From positions 1 through 60,372 of the forward strand of contig MPNH01000031.1 of the NCBI GenBank assembly GCA_002238925.1: 60,372 nucleotides of DNA, in the 5' to 3' direction. The translations under genes and the position numbers were made by a program. Below, piece by piece: positions 25,587 through 34,028 of the stretch. The notes under the pieces are model-generated. The model searched no databases. It saw nothing but the letters and a program-made list of their open reading frames with translations, and was not told the DNA's origin. Every line of letters starts with the position of its first letter. Within the stretch, counting starts at the first letter, position 1. Source of the DNA: Spirochaetaceae bacterium bin103. Its GTDB lineage: Bacteria > Spirochaetota > Spirochaetia > SZUA-6 > Bin103.

Positions 25587-26492
25587 TCAGATCACGTTCT
25601 GGGCGGCGGTGAACAGGGGCTGTACCTGTCGGTTGGCCAAGGCTTTGCCGGCTGCCGTGTCGTACTTGGCGGCAGCGGTGGCGGCAGTGGTGGTGGTGGC
25701 CGGGAAGCGTGCCGCGGCGGCGAGAATGCGCGGCAACAGGCGCATGTCGCCGGCCGTGTTCAGGAACACGCCGTCGTGGGCCAGCACCCAGTGCACGGCG
25801 GCGTCGATCTCCGGCTGGCCGGCCAGCGGTTCATACCAAGTGGGGTGGGGACGGGCGCTGCCGGTCCAGCGGCGGCGGGCGATCGCCTTGATGGTCTGCA
25901 CCGCCACGCCGCGGCGCCGGCACTCCCCGTGCAGCCGTTCGAAGTCGGCGGCATACTCGGGGATCTGGTGCATCGGGTAGTTGAGCGGCAGCAGAACCGC
26001 GTCGAACGGGTGGCGCTCAAGCGCCTCCAGGTGCGACCGCGCCACGGTCACGCCATGGCCGGTTATGCCGATGTAGCGCGTCAGGCCCTCGTCGCGTGCC
26101 CGGATCAGCGCCTCCAGGGCGCCGCCGCCGGCGAGCGCCTGCTGCCACTCGTCAGGCTCGGTGAGGCTGTGCAACTGGATCATGTCGACGTGATCCACCT
26201 GCAGGCGCCGCAGCGAACGTTCCAACTGGGCGCGCGCCCCGTCGGCGCTGCGCTCGCCGGTCTTGGTGGCCAGGAAGAAGCGGTCGCGGTGGCGGCGCAT
26301 CCAGGGGCCGATGCGCAGCTCGGAGTCGCCGTAGCCGGCAGCGGTGTCGATGTGGTTTATGCCGTACTGCAGCAGCACCTCCAGGGTGCGGTCGGCCTCC
26401 TCCTGCGACGCCCGCGACAGGGCGGTGCCGCCGAAAATGCAGCGCGTGCTGCCATGGCCGGTGCTGCCGAACGGGATGGTGGGAATGGTCAT
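25587..26492 (-). CDS. Aldo/keto reductase family protein
   Basis: 301 residues. The TIM-barrel active site is visible: [11 protein letters not shown] (Asp and Tyr of the tetrad), then LATKTG (Lys), then MIQLHSL (His). It is NADPH-dependent and reduces carbonyl compounds; the substrate is unknown. The ATG at 26492 overlaps the stop of ribH (ATGA, 26489-26492), so it is the last gene of the riboflavin operon. A role in that pathway (for example in the missing reduction or dephosphorylation steps) is speculative. Confidence 0.9.
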   Translation of the reverse strand: MTIPTIPFGSTGHGSTRCIFGGTALSRASQEEADRTLEVLLQYGINHIDTAAGYGDSELRIGPWMRRHRDRFFLATKTGERSADGARAQLERSLRRLQVDHVDMIQLHSLTEPDEWQQALAGGGALEALIRARDEGLTRYIGITGHGVTVARSHLEALERHPFDAVLLPLNYPMHQIPEYAADFERLHGECRRRGVAVQTIKAIARRRWTGSARPHPTWYEPLAGQPEIDAAVHWVLAHDGVFLNTAGDMRLLPRILAAAARFPATTTTAATAAAKYDTAAGKALANRQVQPLFTAAQNVI

Positions 26493-26989
26493 GCTTCCTC
26501 GCGGCCTTCGGCCTGCTCTGCCAACTGGTCGATGCGGCGCAGCACGCTGGTCATCTCCAGGGCCGACAGGGCGGCGTTCCAGCCCAGGTTGCCCTGCTTG
26601 GTACCGGCGCGCTCGATTGCCTGCTCGATGCTGGCGGCGGTGATGATGCCGAAGGTCATCGGTACGTCGGCGGCCACCGATTCGCGCGCGATGCCGGCGG
26701 CTGCGTTGCCGGCCACGTACTCGTGGTGATCGGTGGCGCCCTCGATCACTGCGCCCAGACATACCACGGCGTCGAACCCGCCCTGCTCGGCGATCCGGCG
26801 GGCGGCGAGCGGAATCTCGAACGCGCCCGGCACCCACACTACCGCGATGTCGCCGTCGGCAACGCCGTGCCGGCGCAGGCAGTCGCCGGCACCTTCCACC
26901 AGCCGGCTGGTGATGAACTCGTTGAAGCGGCTGGCCACCAGCGCGAAGCGGCGCCCGGCGCCCTCGTAGACTCCTTCAATCAATTGCAT
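26489..26989 (-). CDS. ribH: 6,7-dimethyl-8-ribityllumazine synthase
   Basis: 166 residues. It joins 5-amino-6-ribitylaminouracil with 3,4-dihydroxy-2-butanone 4-phosphate. Signatures: [16 protein letters not shown] at the start, [28 protein letters not shown] with the catalytic histidine pair, and [28 protein letters not shown]. The ATG at 26989 lies inside the 3' end of the ribE-ribB reading frame (10-bp overlap), and its stop overlaps the next start. Complete and of normal length. Confidence 0.95.
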   Translation of the reverse strand: MQLIEGVYEGAGRRFALVASRFNEFITSRLVEGAGDCLRRHGVADGDIAVVWVPGAFEIPLAARRIAEQGGFDAVVCLGAVIEGATDHHEYVAGNAAAGIARESVAADVPMTFGIITAASIEQAIERAGTKQGNLGWNAALSALEMTSVLRRIDQLAEQAEGREEA

Positions 26990-28379
26990 GAGCTTGCTAC
27001 CTCCGCTACCTGCTCGACACTCACCACCGGCAGACCGTGGGTGCGCGCCAGTTCCATCAATTCCGCATCCCCCGCCATGCTGCCGTCGGCGGCCATGATC
27101 TCGCAGATCACCGCCACCGGCCGGCAGCCGGCCATCCGCATCAGTTCGACGGCGGCCTCGGTGTGGCCGGGCCGTGCGTGTACGCCGCCCGGGTCGGCGA
27201 TGATCGGAAACATGTGGCCGGGGCGGGGGGAGGCGCCCGGGCGCGCGCCCCCACCCGCGCGGGCGCCGCACAGGGGGGGGCGGTGATGGGAAACATGTGG
27301 CGGGGGCGGGCGAAGTCGCCGGCGCCCGCATCGGAATCGGCGAGCGCGACGATGGTGGCGGCGCGGTCGGCCGCCGAGATCCCAGTGGTGGTGCCATGCC
27401 GGTAGTCGACCGACACGGTGAACGCGGTGCTGTGCAGGGCGCTGTTGACCGCCGCCATCGGTGCCAGGTCGAGCGCCGCCGCGCGCTCCGCGGTCAACGG
27501 TACGCACACCATGCCGCGGCCGTGGGTAACCATGAAGTTTACCGCCGCCGGGGTAGCGTGCTCGGCGGCGATCACCAGGTCGCCCTCGTTCTCGCGCGCC
27601 GCGTGGTCGGTGACGATTATCATGCCGCCGGCGGCCAGCTCCGCGGCGGCGGCCGCCACTCCGCAGGTCACCGGGGCAGGTTCCGCCGCCGGCCCGCGAA
27701 CTCGGGCGCCGGCCGCGGCCGGCCCGTGTGTGTGCAGCGATTCCAGGTACTTGGCGATCATATCCACCTCCAGGTTGACGCTCGCGCCCGGCGTGCGGTC
27801 GCGCAGTGCGGTGTGGTGTGCGGTATAGGGAATGATGGAGAACGTAACCCGGCTGCCGGCCAGCTTGGCGACCGTGAGACTGACCCCGTTCACGGTCAGC
27901 GAACCCTCCGCTGCCACGTAGCGGCGCAGGTGGTCGGGTATGTCAATCTCGAAGCGCCACGTGCCGGTCTCGTCATCGCTGCCCGATGCGGCCGCGGTGC
28001 CTCGGTCCGTGTCCCCTTCGGCAGCCGGGGCCGCGTCGAACGGCTGCCATGCGTGCACGGTGCCGGTCGCATTCACGTGGCCCTGCACGAAGTGGCCGTT
28101 CAGGCGGCTGCCCACCGCCAGCGCGCGCTCCAGGTTGACTCGGTCGCCCACCCGCAGCGTTCGGAGGGTGGTCTTGTCCAGGGTGGCGCCGCCGGCGTGC
28201 ACCACGAAGCCGCCGCTGTCGTGGCTCACCACGGTCTGGCACACGCCGTCCACGGCCACCGACGCGCCGGCGGCCAGGTCGTCGAGTACCAGGGCGCAAC
28301 CGATAGAGATCTGCACCCCGCCGTCCGCTTCCGTGCGCTCCCGGATGGTGCCGACTTCCTCGACGATTCCCGAAAACAT
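26980..28379 (-). CDS. ribE-ribB: Riboflavin synthase (alpha) - DHBP synthase fusion, RibB end interrupted by a corrupted duplication
   Basis: One reading frame from ATG 28379 carries two enzymes. Residues 1 to about 205 are riboflavin synthase: MFSGIVEEVG, the repeated lumazine-binding halves, GHFVQGHVN and VNGVSLTV. After a short alanine/proline linker, 3,4-dihydroxy-2-butanone 4-phosphate synthase begins near residue 228. It carries DHAARENEGDLV, HGRGMVCVPL, and the DYRHGTTTGISAADRA motif. At HMFPI the frame is lost in an 83-bp imperfect duplication (27200-27300). The remaining RibB end (IADPGGVHARPGHTEAAVEL...) continues one frame over to the stop at 26980. Removing one copy restores about 438 residues. 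No GTP cyclohydrolase II is in the window. Confidence 0.85.
27190..27312. repeat. Imperfect 83-bp tandem duplication with G/C homopolymer runs
   Basis: GAAACATGTGG with its flanks occurs at 27207 and 27290, offset 83 bp. Between them are GGGGCGGGGGGAGGCGCCCGGGCGCGCGCCCCC-type runs. These align with the clean text following the second copy and preceding the first. It breaks the RibB coding end. Confidence 0.8.
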
Positions 28380-28387
28380 CGTATCTC

Positions 28388-29587
28388 TCACCCGGCCCGG
28401 GCGACGGCCGGCTGCGCCTCGCCCTCGGGCAGCACCGCCTGCCGCAGCGTGCCCAGGTCGCGGTACCCCGACACCACCACCTGATCGTTGACGACGGTGG
28501 TGGCAACCCCCTGCAGGCGCGCGGCGCCGGCGATGCGTTCGATGCCGAGGTCGCCCACCGCGGCGACTCCGTCGCCGATCAGCAACGGCGCCACGAACAC
28601 CGACAGCCGGTCGAAGCGCCCGGCGCGCAGAAACGAGGTGTACACCGCGCCGCCGCCCTCCACGAGCAGCGAACGGATGCCGCGTGCGTGCAGCGCCTGC
28701 AGGACGGCGTCGATGTCCAGACGCCCGTCGGAGGCGCCCTCCACCACCTGTACCTGTACGCCGCGGGCGTTGAGTTCGCGGCGGCGCGCCGGCTCGGCCT
28801 GCCCGGTGGTCAGCACGATGGTGCGCGCCGCGTGCTCGTCGCTGGCCAGCCGCGCGTCGGCGGGCAGTGCGAGCCGGCTGTCGAGCACCACGCGCCACGG
28901 CGGTGCCGCCGGCCGGGCGCCAGCTTCGACGTCGCGCACGGTGAGCCGCGGATCGTCGTGCAGCGCGGTGCCGCGCCCCACCAGGACGGCATCGTGCTCG
29001 GCGCGCATCCGGTGCACGATGCGGCGCGCGGCGGCGTCGGTGATCCACCGCGAGTCGCCGCCGCGGGCGGCGATGCGCCCGTCGAGCGATTGGGCGATCT
29101 TCAGGTGAACGTAGGGCCGTCCGTAGTGCACGGCGGTGAAGAACGGCACGTTCAACAGCAGCGCCGCCTCCGCCTCCACGCCGACGGCTACCGCAATGCC
29201 CGCCTCGCGCAGCTGCCGTATGCCGGCGCCGCTGACGTGCGGGTCGGGATCGAGGGTGGCGACGGTCACACGGGCGATGCCGGCCCCGACGATTGCCGCG
29301 GCGCAGGGCGGCGTCAGCTTGCCGGGGTAGGCGGCGGCGCACGGCTCCAGGTTGCAGTACAGGTGTGCGCCGCGCGGACCCTTGTTGTTCTCGCGGCAGT
29401 CGTCGAGCGCGGCGGCCTCGGCATGGCGGGCGCCGTGGCGCTCGTGGAGCCCCTCGCCGATTACGCGGCCGCCCTTCACCACCACGCACCCGGTCATCGG
29501 GTTGGGCGAAGTACGCCCACGACCGCCCTCGGCGAGTTGTAGCGCGCGCTGCATGTGGTGGTGATGGCTGGTTCCCGTCACGTTCAT
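28388..29587 (-). CDS. ribD: Riboflavin biosynthesis deaminase/reductase
   Basis: 399 residues, two domains. The N-terminal deaminase has zinc ligands in RHAEAAAL (His55, Glu57 acid), EPC (Cys83) and PPC (Cys95). The loop between the cysteines is longer than usual (AAAYPGKLT). The C-terminal reductase begins PYVHLKIAQSLDGRIAA, with GDSRWIT and LLVEGGG for NADPH. It makes 5-amino-6-ribitylamino-uracil phosphate. Stop and ribE start are 8 nt apart. A FMN riboswitch lies 150 nt upstream. Normal length; ATG 29587 is preferred over longer Arg-rich readings. Confidence 0.93.
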   Translation of the reverse strand: MNVTGTSHHHHMQRALQLAEGGRGRTSPNPMTGCVVVKGGRVIGEGLHERHGARHAEAAALDDCRENNKGPRGAHLYCNLEPCAAAYPGKLTPPCAAAIVGAGIARVTVATLDPDPHVSGAGIRQLREAGIAVAVGVEAEAALLLNVPFFTAVHYGRPYVHLKIAQSLDGRIAARGGDSRWITDAAARRIVHRMRAEHDAVLVGRGTALHDDPRLTVRDVEAGARPAAPPWRVVLDSRLALPADARLASDEHAARTIVLTTGQAEPARRRELNARGVQVQVVEGASDGRLDIDAVLQALHARGIRSLLVEGGGAVYTSFLRAGRFDRLSVFVAPLLIGDGVAAVGDLGIERIAGAARLQGVATTVVNDQVVVSGYRDLGTLRQAVLPEGEAQPAVARAG

Positions 29588-29738
29588 CACGCTTCGAGAA
29601 CTCCGGCACCGGCGGAGCGCGCGGGCGCACCGCCGCCGCGTGGGGCCGCCTCGGCGCACCACGCCACCGGTTGCCCGATGCCGCGAACCGGCATCCGGGC
29701 GCACCATCAGCGCCTGTGCGCACGAGGAACGTCGGTCG

Positions 29739-29883
29739 GAACTTCTTCCATCCGGACTGTTACCGTCGGCACCGGAGTTGCACCGGTTCAGTCCCGCCCG
29801 CGGGAGGCGAGTGGGAGTAGTGGGCTGCGCGCGCCGCGGGGGCGCCCATCACCACCGGTCTGGAATTACACCATGCCCCGAAG
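29739..29883 (-). ncRNA. FMN riboswitch (RFN element)
   Basis: On the minus strand the conserved blocks appear in order. CTTCGGGGCATGGTG-AATTCC (29883 downward) comes first, then GACCGGTGGTGAT, then a variable GC-rich arm, then GCCCACTACTCCC and ACTGAACCGGTGCAACTCCGG. The element ends GCCGACGGTAACAGTCCGGATGGAAGAAG, to 29739. This is the RFN consensus that binds flavin mononucleotide. It sits between a promoter-like site and ribD and should switch off the whole rib operon when FMN is high. No poly-U terminator is obvious downstream, so control of translation or Rho is more likely. Confidence 0.95.
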
Positions 29884-29898
29884 TTCTCTGTCCCCCGA

Positions 29899-29925
29899 AG
29901 TGTATGGTCGCCGCCGCCCTGTCGT
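29899..29925 (-). promoter_or_regulatory. Putative promoter of the riboflavin operon
   Basis: TTGACG (29925-29920) and TACACT (29904-29899) on the minus strand, spacer 15 nt, just upstream of the riboswitch. The spacing is shorter than ideal. Confidence 0.45.
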
Positions 29926-29978
29926 CAACGCTGCCGCGCCGGGGCGACCGTGGTGACCGTGGGACCTTGGCGAGTCCG

Positions 29979-30008
29979 TTGCACCTGGCGCCTTGGAGAC
30001 GATAGAGT
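29979..30008 (+). promoter_or_regulatory. Putative promoter of the AAA/PD-(D/E)XK gene
   Basis: TTGCAC (29979-29984), 18-nt spacer, TAGAGT (30003-30008), and 12 nt to the GTG at 30021. Confidence 0.45.
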
Positions 30009-30020
30009 CAGTGTCTGGAA

Positions 30021-31811
30021 GTGAGCACGCCACCCACGCACCCGCGCATTCCCTACGGCGAGGCCGACTTCCGGCGCATCCGCCGGAACCGGTGGCTGTA
30101 CGTCGACAAGACCCGCTTCCTGCGGCGGCTGGAGGAGGAGCGTTACGCCTTCCTGATCCGCCCGCGCCGGTTCGGCAAGTCGCTGTGGATCTCCCTGCTG
30201 GAGAACTACTACGACCGCTTCTGGGCGGACGGCTTCGACGCCACCTTCGCCGGCACCGACATCGGGCAGGATCCGACCGGGGAACAAAGCCGCTACGTCA
30301 CCCTGCGCTTCAACTTCTCGATGGTCAACGACAAGCTCGAGACCCTGGAACGGGAGTTCGAGACCTACTGCCTCACCGAGCTGCGGGGCAGGCTGCGGCG
30401 CCATCCCGACCTGTTTCCCGCAGCGGCGGTGCGCGACATCCTGGAGCCGCCCTCGATCTCCGGGAAGCTGTCCGAGCTGTTCATGTACGCCGGCGACCAT
30501 GACATCCCGCTGTATGTGCTGATCGACGAGTACGACAACTTCGCCAACACCGTGCTCGCGTATCACGGCGCGGAGGCGTACCACTCCTTTACCCACGGCG
30601 GCGGCTTTTACCGCAACTTCTTCGCCGTCCTGAAGGGCGGTGCCGACCGCAGCGGCGGCGGTCTTGAGCGGCTGTTCATCACCGGCGTGTCGCCGATCAC
30701 CATGGACGACGTGACCAGCGGTTTCAACATCGGCAAGAACATCAGCCTGCACCCGGACTTCAACGAGATGGTGGGCTTCACCGCGGCGGAGGTGCGGAAC
30801 CTGGTCGAGACCTACCGCGACTTGGGCGTATTCAACCAGGACGTGGAGACCGCCATGGGCATCATGGGCCAGTGGTACAATGGATACCGGTTCGCCACGG
30901 CAGCCGAGACCGACTTGTACAACACCGACATGGTGCTCTACTACCTGGACAACTCGATTCCGAACCGGGACGTACCGGAGTACCTGATCGACACCAACGT
31001 GCGCATCGACTACGGCAAGTTGCGCCACCTGCTGGTGGCCGGACGCCAGCTCAACGGCAACTTCGACCTGCTGCGCCACGTGATCGGCGAGGAACAGGTA
31101 GACACCCGCATCCAGCCCGGCTTTCCGCTGAAGGACCTCACCAAGCAGGAGAATTTCTATTCGCTGCTGCACTACTTCGGACTGCTGAGCATCCGCGATG
31201 TGCGGGGCGTATTGTCGCGGCTGGCGATCCCGAACCAGACCGTGAAGCGACTGATGTACGGCTACCTGCGCGACGCCTACCGCGACATGGAGGTGTTTTC
31301 GGTCAACCTGTTCCAGTTCGAGCAGTTGATGCTGCGGATGGCGACCGAGGGCGAGTGGCGGCCGGTGCTGGAGTTCCTGAGCGAGGCGATCGCGCGGCAG
31401 ACGGGTATCCGTGACTACATCGGCGGAGAGAAGGTCATACAAGGATTCATGGCCGCCTACCTGAGCGTGGCCGACTACTACGTGTTTCGGTCTGAGGCGG
31501 AGCTGGGAAAGGGCCACGCCGATATCGCGCTGGAGCCGCTGGTGGCCCGCTATCCGTACCTGCAGCGCGGCTACCTGATCGAGCTCAAGTACTTTGCTCG
31601 CCGTGGGCGATTGCAGCGCACTGAGAGCCCTCGGCGCGGCGAGCCGGTGAAAGATGCCGTTGTGGAGGCGGCGGTCGGGGAGGCGACTGCACAACTCAAG
31701 CGCTATCTGGCGGACGACCGGCTGGCGCGGCAGTTCCCGGGGGTACGCTTCATCGGCCTGATCGTGGTGTTCCACGGCTGGGAGCTGGTGTTCTGCGACG
31801 AGGTGCAGTGA
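30021..31811 (+). CDS. AAA-ATPase-like / PD-(D/E)XK nuclease domain protein (DUF1703 type)
   Basis: 596 residues. The N-terminal AAA-ATPase-like domain opens IPYGEADFRRIRRNRWLYVDKT, with a degenerate P-loop RPRRFGKSLWISLLENYY (about residues 48-65) and a Walker B-like YVLIDEYDNF. The last 130 residues form the nuclease-like domain with GHADIALEP and YLIELKYFA (the D...ExK core) and a closing VVFHGWELV. Such proteins are abundant, often in many copies, in Bacteroidota and Spirochaetota. Their role is unknown (mobile-element- or defence-linked is suspected). Full length. The start is GTG. Confidence 0.9.
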   Translation: MSTPPTHPRIPYGEADFRRIRRNRWLYVDKTRFLRRLEEERYAFLIRPRRFGKSLWISLLENYYDRFWADGFDATFAGTDIGQDPTGEQSRYVTLRFNFSMVNDKLETLEREFETYCLTELRGRLRRHPDLFPAAAVRDILEPPSISGKLSELFMYAGDHDIPLYVLIDEYDNFANTVLAYHGAEAYHSFTHGGGFYRNFFAVLKGGADRSGGGLERLFITGVSPITMDDVTSGFNIGKNISLHPDFNEMVGFTAAEVRNLVETYRDLGVFNQDVETAMGIMGQWYNGYRFATAAETDLYNTDMVLYYLDNSIPNRDVPEYLIDTNVRIDYGKLRHLLVAGRQLNGNFDLLRHVIGEEQVDTRIQPGFPLKDLTKQENFYSLLHYFGLLSIRDVRGVLSRLAIPNQTVKRLMYGYLRDAYRDMEVFSVNLFQFEQLMLRMATEGEWRPVLEFLSEAIARQTGIRDYIGGEKVIQGFMAAYLSVADYYVFRSEAELGKGHADIALEPLVARYPYLQRGYLIELKYFARRGRLQRTESPRRGEPVKDAVVEAAVGEATAQLKRYLADDRLARQFPGVRFIGLIVVFHGWELVFCDEVQ

Positions 31812-32082
31812 GCAACCATTCGCATGATCACCTTGATCTTGTTGTTGATGCTATTTGTCTAGTTTCCTGTAATTCTCATACACGATCGAGGGAAATAAGA
31901 TGAGCATATTATAAGGGAGAATGACTATTTTCAGGCGGCGGAGTCGATTGGCAGCTCAAGATTGAGAACACTTATCCGACATGTCCTGCCCAATATTGCG
32001 GAATTACGCTCACAGTGCGGGATTCTCCGCCGACCAGATCGCGGCATTCCCATCTACCAGATCGCGGGCGCTTACACTGCGC
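31812..32082. other. AT-rich gap before istB
   Basis: The first 170 bases are strongly AT-rich and contain no gene I can support. They should hold the istA gene and left end of an IS21 element, but neither is present. From about 31981 a frame open into istB gives no convincing IstB sequence until LTLRMPTIKALW at about 32074. Confidence 0.4.
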
Positions 32083-32856
32083 ATGCCCACCATCAAAGCG
32101 CTGTGGCCTCAGTTCACCGCACAAGCCGACCGCGAAGGCTGGCCGGCCGCGCGTCTGTTGACCGCCTTGACCGAGCACGAAATTGCCGACCGTGCCCGGC
32201 GCCGCTTCGAGCGCCGCCTCGGCGAAGCTCGGCTGCCAAGCGGCAAGACCCTCGACAGCTTCGACTTCTCGGTCGTGCCGACCCTCTCCAAGGCTCATGT
32301 GATCGCCCTCTGCGCCGGCGACCGCTGGCTCGACGAAGGCTCCAACTTGCTGCTCATCGGCCCGCCCGGCACCGGCAAGACCCACCTTTCCGCCGCCATC
32401 GGCCTGGCGCTCATCGAGCATGGCTACCGCGTCCTGTTCGCTCGCACTACCGATCTCGCACAGCGTTTGCAGGCCGCACGCCGCGAGCTGGCGCTCGAGG
32501 CCACCATCCGCAAGCTCGACAAGTTCCACCTCCTGGTGCTCGACGATTTCTCCTACGTCACCAAGGATCAGGCCGAGACCAGCGTCCTGTTCGAGCTGAT
32601 CAGCTCACGCTATGAGCAACGCTCCCTGCTGATCACCGCCAACCAGCCGTTCGGCCAGTGGGACAAGATCTTCCCCGAGCCCGCCATGACCGTCGCCGCC
32701 ATCGACCGCCTCGTGCACCGCGCCACCATCTTCGAACTCAACGTCGAAAGCTATCGGCGGCGCACCGCCATCGAAAACAAACGCCAGCGCGCAACGGCGA
32801 CCGAGGTCGAGCCCTCGGACCAGACCGCCACCACACCGGCCGCGCCCGAAACGTAA
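32083..32856 (+). CDS. istB: IS21-family helper ATPase IstB (orphan)
   Basis: 257 residues from ATG 32083. The ATPase core is complete: Walker A LLIGPPGTGKTHLS (about residues 87-100), Walker B HLLVLDDFSYV, sensor LLITANQPFGQWDKIF, and the C-terminal arginine-finger region RLVHRATIFELNVESYRRR. IstB assists the IstA transposase in target choice. Relatives have some 20 more residues at the N-terminus. No istA lies upstream, so the copy cannot transpose by itself. The tail after RRR is alanine/threonine-rich and variable. Confidence 0.9.
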   Translation: MPTIKALWPQFTAQADREGWPAARLLTALTEHEIADRARRRFERRLGEARLPSGKTLDSFDFSVVPTLSKAHVIALCAGDRWLDEGSNLLLIGPPGTGKTHLSAAIGLALIEHGYRVLFARTTDLAQRLQAARRELALEATIRKLDKFHLLVLDDFSYVTKDQAETSVLFELISSRYEQRSLLITANQPFGQWDKIFPEPAMTVAAIDRLVHRATIFELNVESYRRRTAIENKRQRATATEVEPSDQTATTPAAPET

Positions 32857-33278
32857 CCGCGCGCGGCACGCGCGGCCGCCACCGACCGCGGTCGGTGGCG
32901 TGGGGTTGCCGGCACGTCGCACCCGCGGCTCCCCACCACGGGGATGGCGCTCGCCGGCGTCCCGGACATTCGGAGCCCGCCACGACCGTCAGGCACCGCC
33001 GATTGGTCGCCAGCGGGCGCTTCGGCGGCACAGTCGGTCTCTCAGCGGCCCTCAGACGGCCTGCCAATTCCTCGGCGGTATCCAGGGTACCCCCGAAATC
33101 GCCGTGGACGCCATGTTCTCGGGTCAACTGCGTTGCTCCAAGCTGCCCCGTGTACTCCCTCCGACTATCCCCGTTCTCCCGCCTCGACCGCTCTCTGCGA
33201 CCGCTCACAGCCGATCACACTGCTGCCTCTTGCACATCCCACCTGACTGCGTCACCCTCGGTCTCGTTGCGACATCTA
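32857..33278. other. Non-coding right part of the IS21 remnant
   Basis: About 420 bases between istB and the terminal repeats. It begins with a GC-rich inverted-repeat-like stretch (CGCGCGGCACGCGCGGCCGCCACCGACCGCGGTCGG). I find no protein with family similarity on either strand. It probably belongs to the element or to DNA captured with it. Confidence 0.4.
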
Positions 33279-33320
33279 TTCTCATCCTGATTGTCGCCCG
33301 TTTCTCATCCTGATTGTCGC
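33279..33320. repeat. IS21 right-end repeats (two 19-bp direct copies)
   Basis: TTCTCATCCTGATTGTCGC occurs at 33279-33297 and exactly again at 33302-33320. Multiple short repeats near the tips are a feature of IS21-family ends (IstA binding sites). The outer copy runs directly into the GntR coding region. No matching inverted copy is found upstream of istB. Confidence 0.7.
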
Positions 33321-33967
33321 GCCACAGCGGCGGACGCGTCGCCGGCGGCAACGGCGCGCAGAATCCTCCGGTGGCTGTCCAGAGTTCCGTGCGCAGCATG
33401 CGGAATCGTTTGCCGCTGCGACGTCAATATCAGGCGGCCCAGCGTGGAGAGGATCATCTCGAAGACCGGATTGCCGCTGGCGCGCGCCAGAAGTAGGTGA
33501 AACTCCATGTCCTGGCTCACGCGGACCTCGGTGTCGCCAGCAGCCTGCTCGTAGCGGTCGATGGTCTGCTGCAACGCCGCCAACAGGTCAGGAGTCATGC
33601 GCTCCGCGGCGAGGCGCGCCACCTCTACCTCCACGATCAATCGCGCCTCGGTGAGCTGCAGGAGCGATGCGTTGCCGCGCCGGAGCGTGAGGTCCATGGC
33701 CGCGACAACGCTGGACGCGGAGTCAACGACTACCCGGGTACGCCTGCCGCGGCTGATCTCCACCAGCCCCTGTGACTCCGCCACGCGCAGCGCTTCGCGC
33801 AAGCTGAAGCGGCTCACTCCCAGTTCTGCCGCCAACTCACGCTCCGGGGGTAGCGGCGTGCCGGCTTTCAGTTTGCCGCCCACGATGCGGCGGTGCAGGG
33901 CAGCGAGGATTCGCGGCACCGTGTCGCGCCCGTCGATCACGGTCCCGTGGATTCTGTCAGAGGGCAT
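33305..33967 (-). CDS. GntR/FadR-family regulator, 3' end truncated by IS21 end
   Basis: 220 residues. The N-terminal winged helix (LHRRIVGGKLKAGTPLPPERELAAELGVSRFSLREALRVAESQGLVE) is intact. The FCD sensor domain has metal/ligand residues in QDMEFHLLLARASGNPVF and the final DSHRRILRAVAAGDASAAV helix. The last codons (RQSG, stop) are read from the IS21 terminal repeat, so the native C-terminal 10-20 residues are lost. ATG at 33967. It lies just downstream of the sulfatase gene in the same direction and is a likely former regulator of sugar or sulfatase genes nearby. Confidence 0.85.
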   Translation of the reverse strand: MPSDRIHGTVIDGRDTVPRILAALHRRIVGGKLKAGTPLPPERELAAELGVSRFSLREALRVAESQGLVEISRGRRTRVVVDSASSVVAAMDLTLRRGNASLLQLTEARLIVEVEVARLAAERMTPDLLAALQQTIDRYEQAAGDTEVRVSQDMEFHLLLARASGNPVFEMILSTLGRLILTSQRQTIPHAAHGTLDSHRRILRAVAAGDASAAVARQSG

Positions 33968-34028
33968 ACTCCATACTCCATGCTCCCGCCCTGCCCGGCT
34001 GCAGGGCCCGTCAATCGATAGATCAGTC

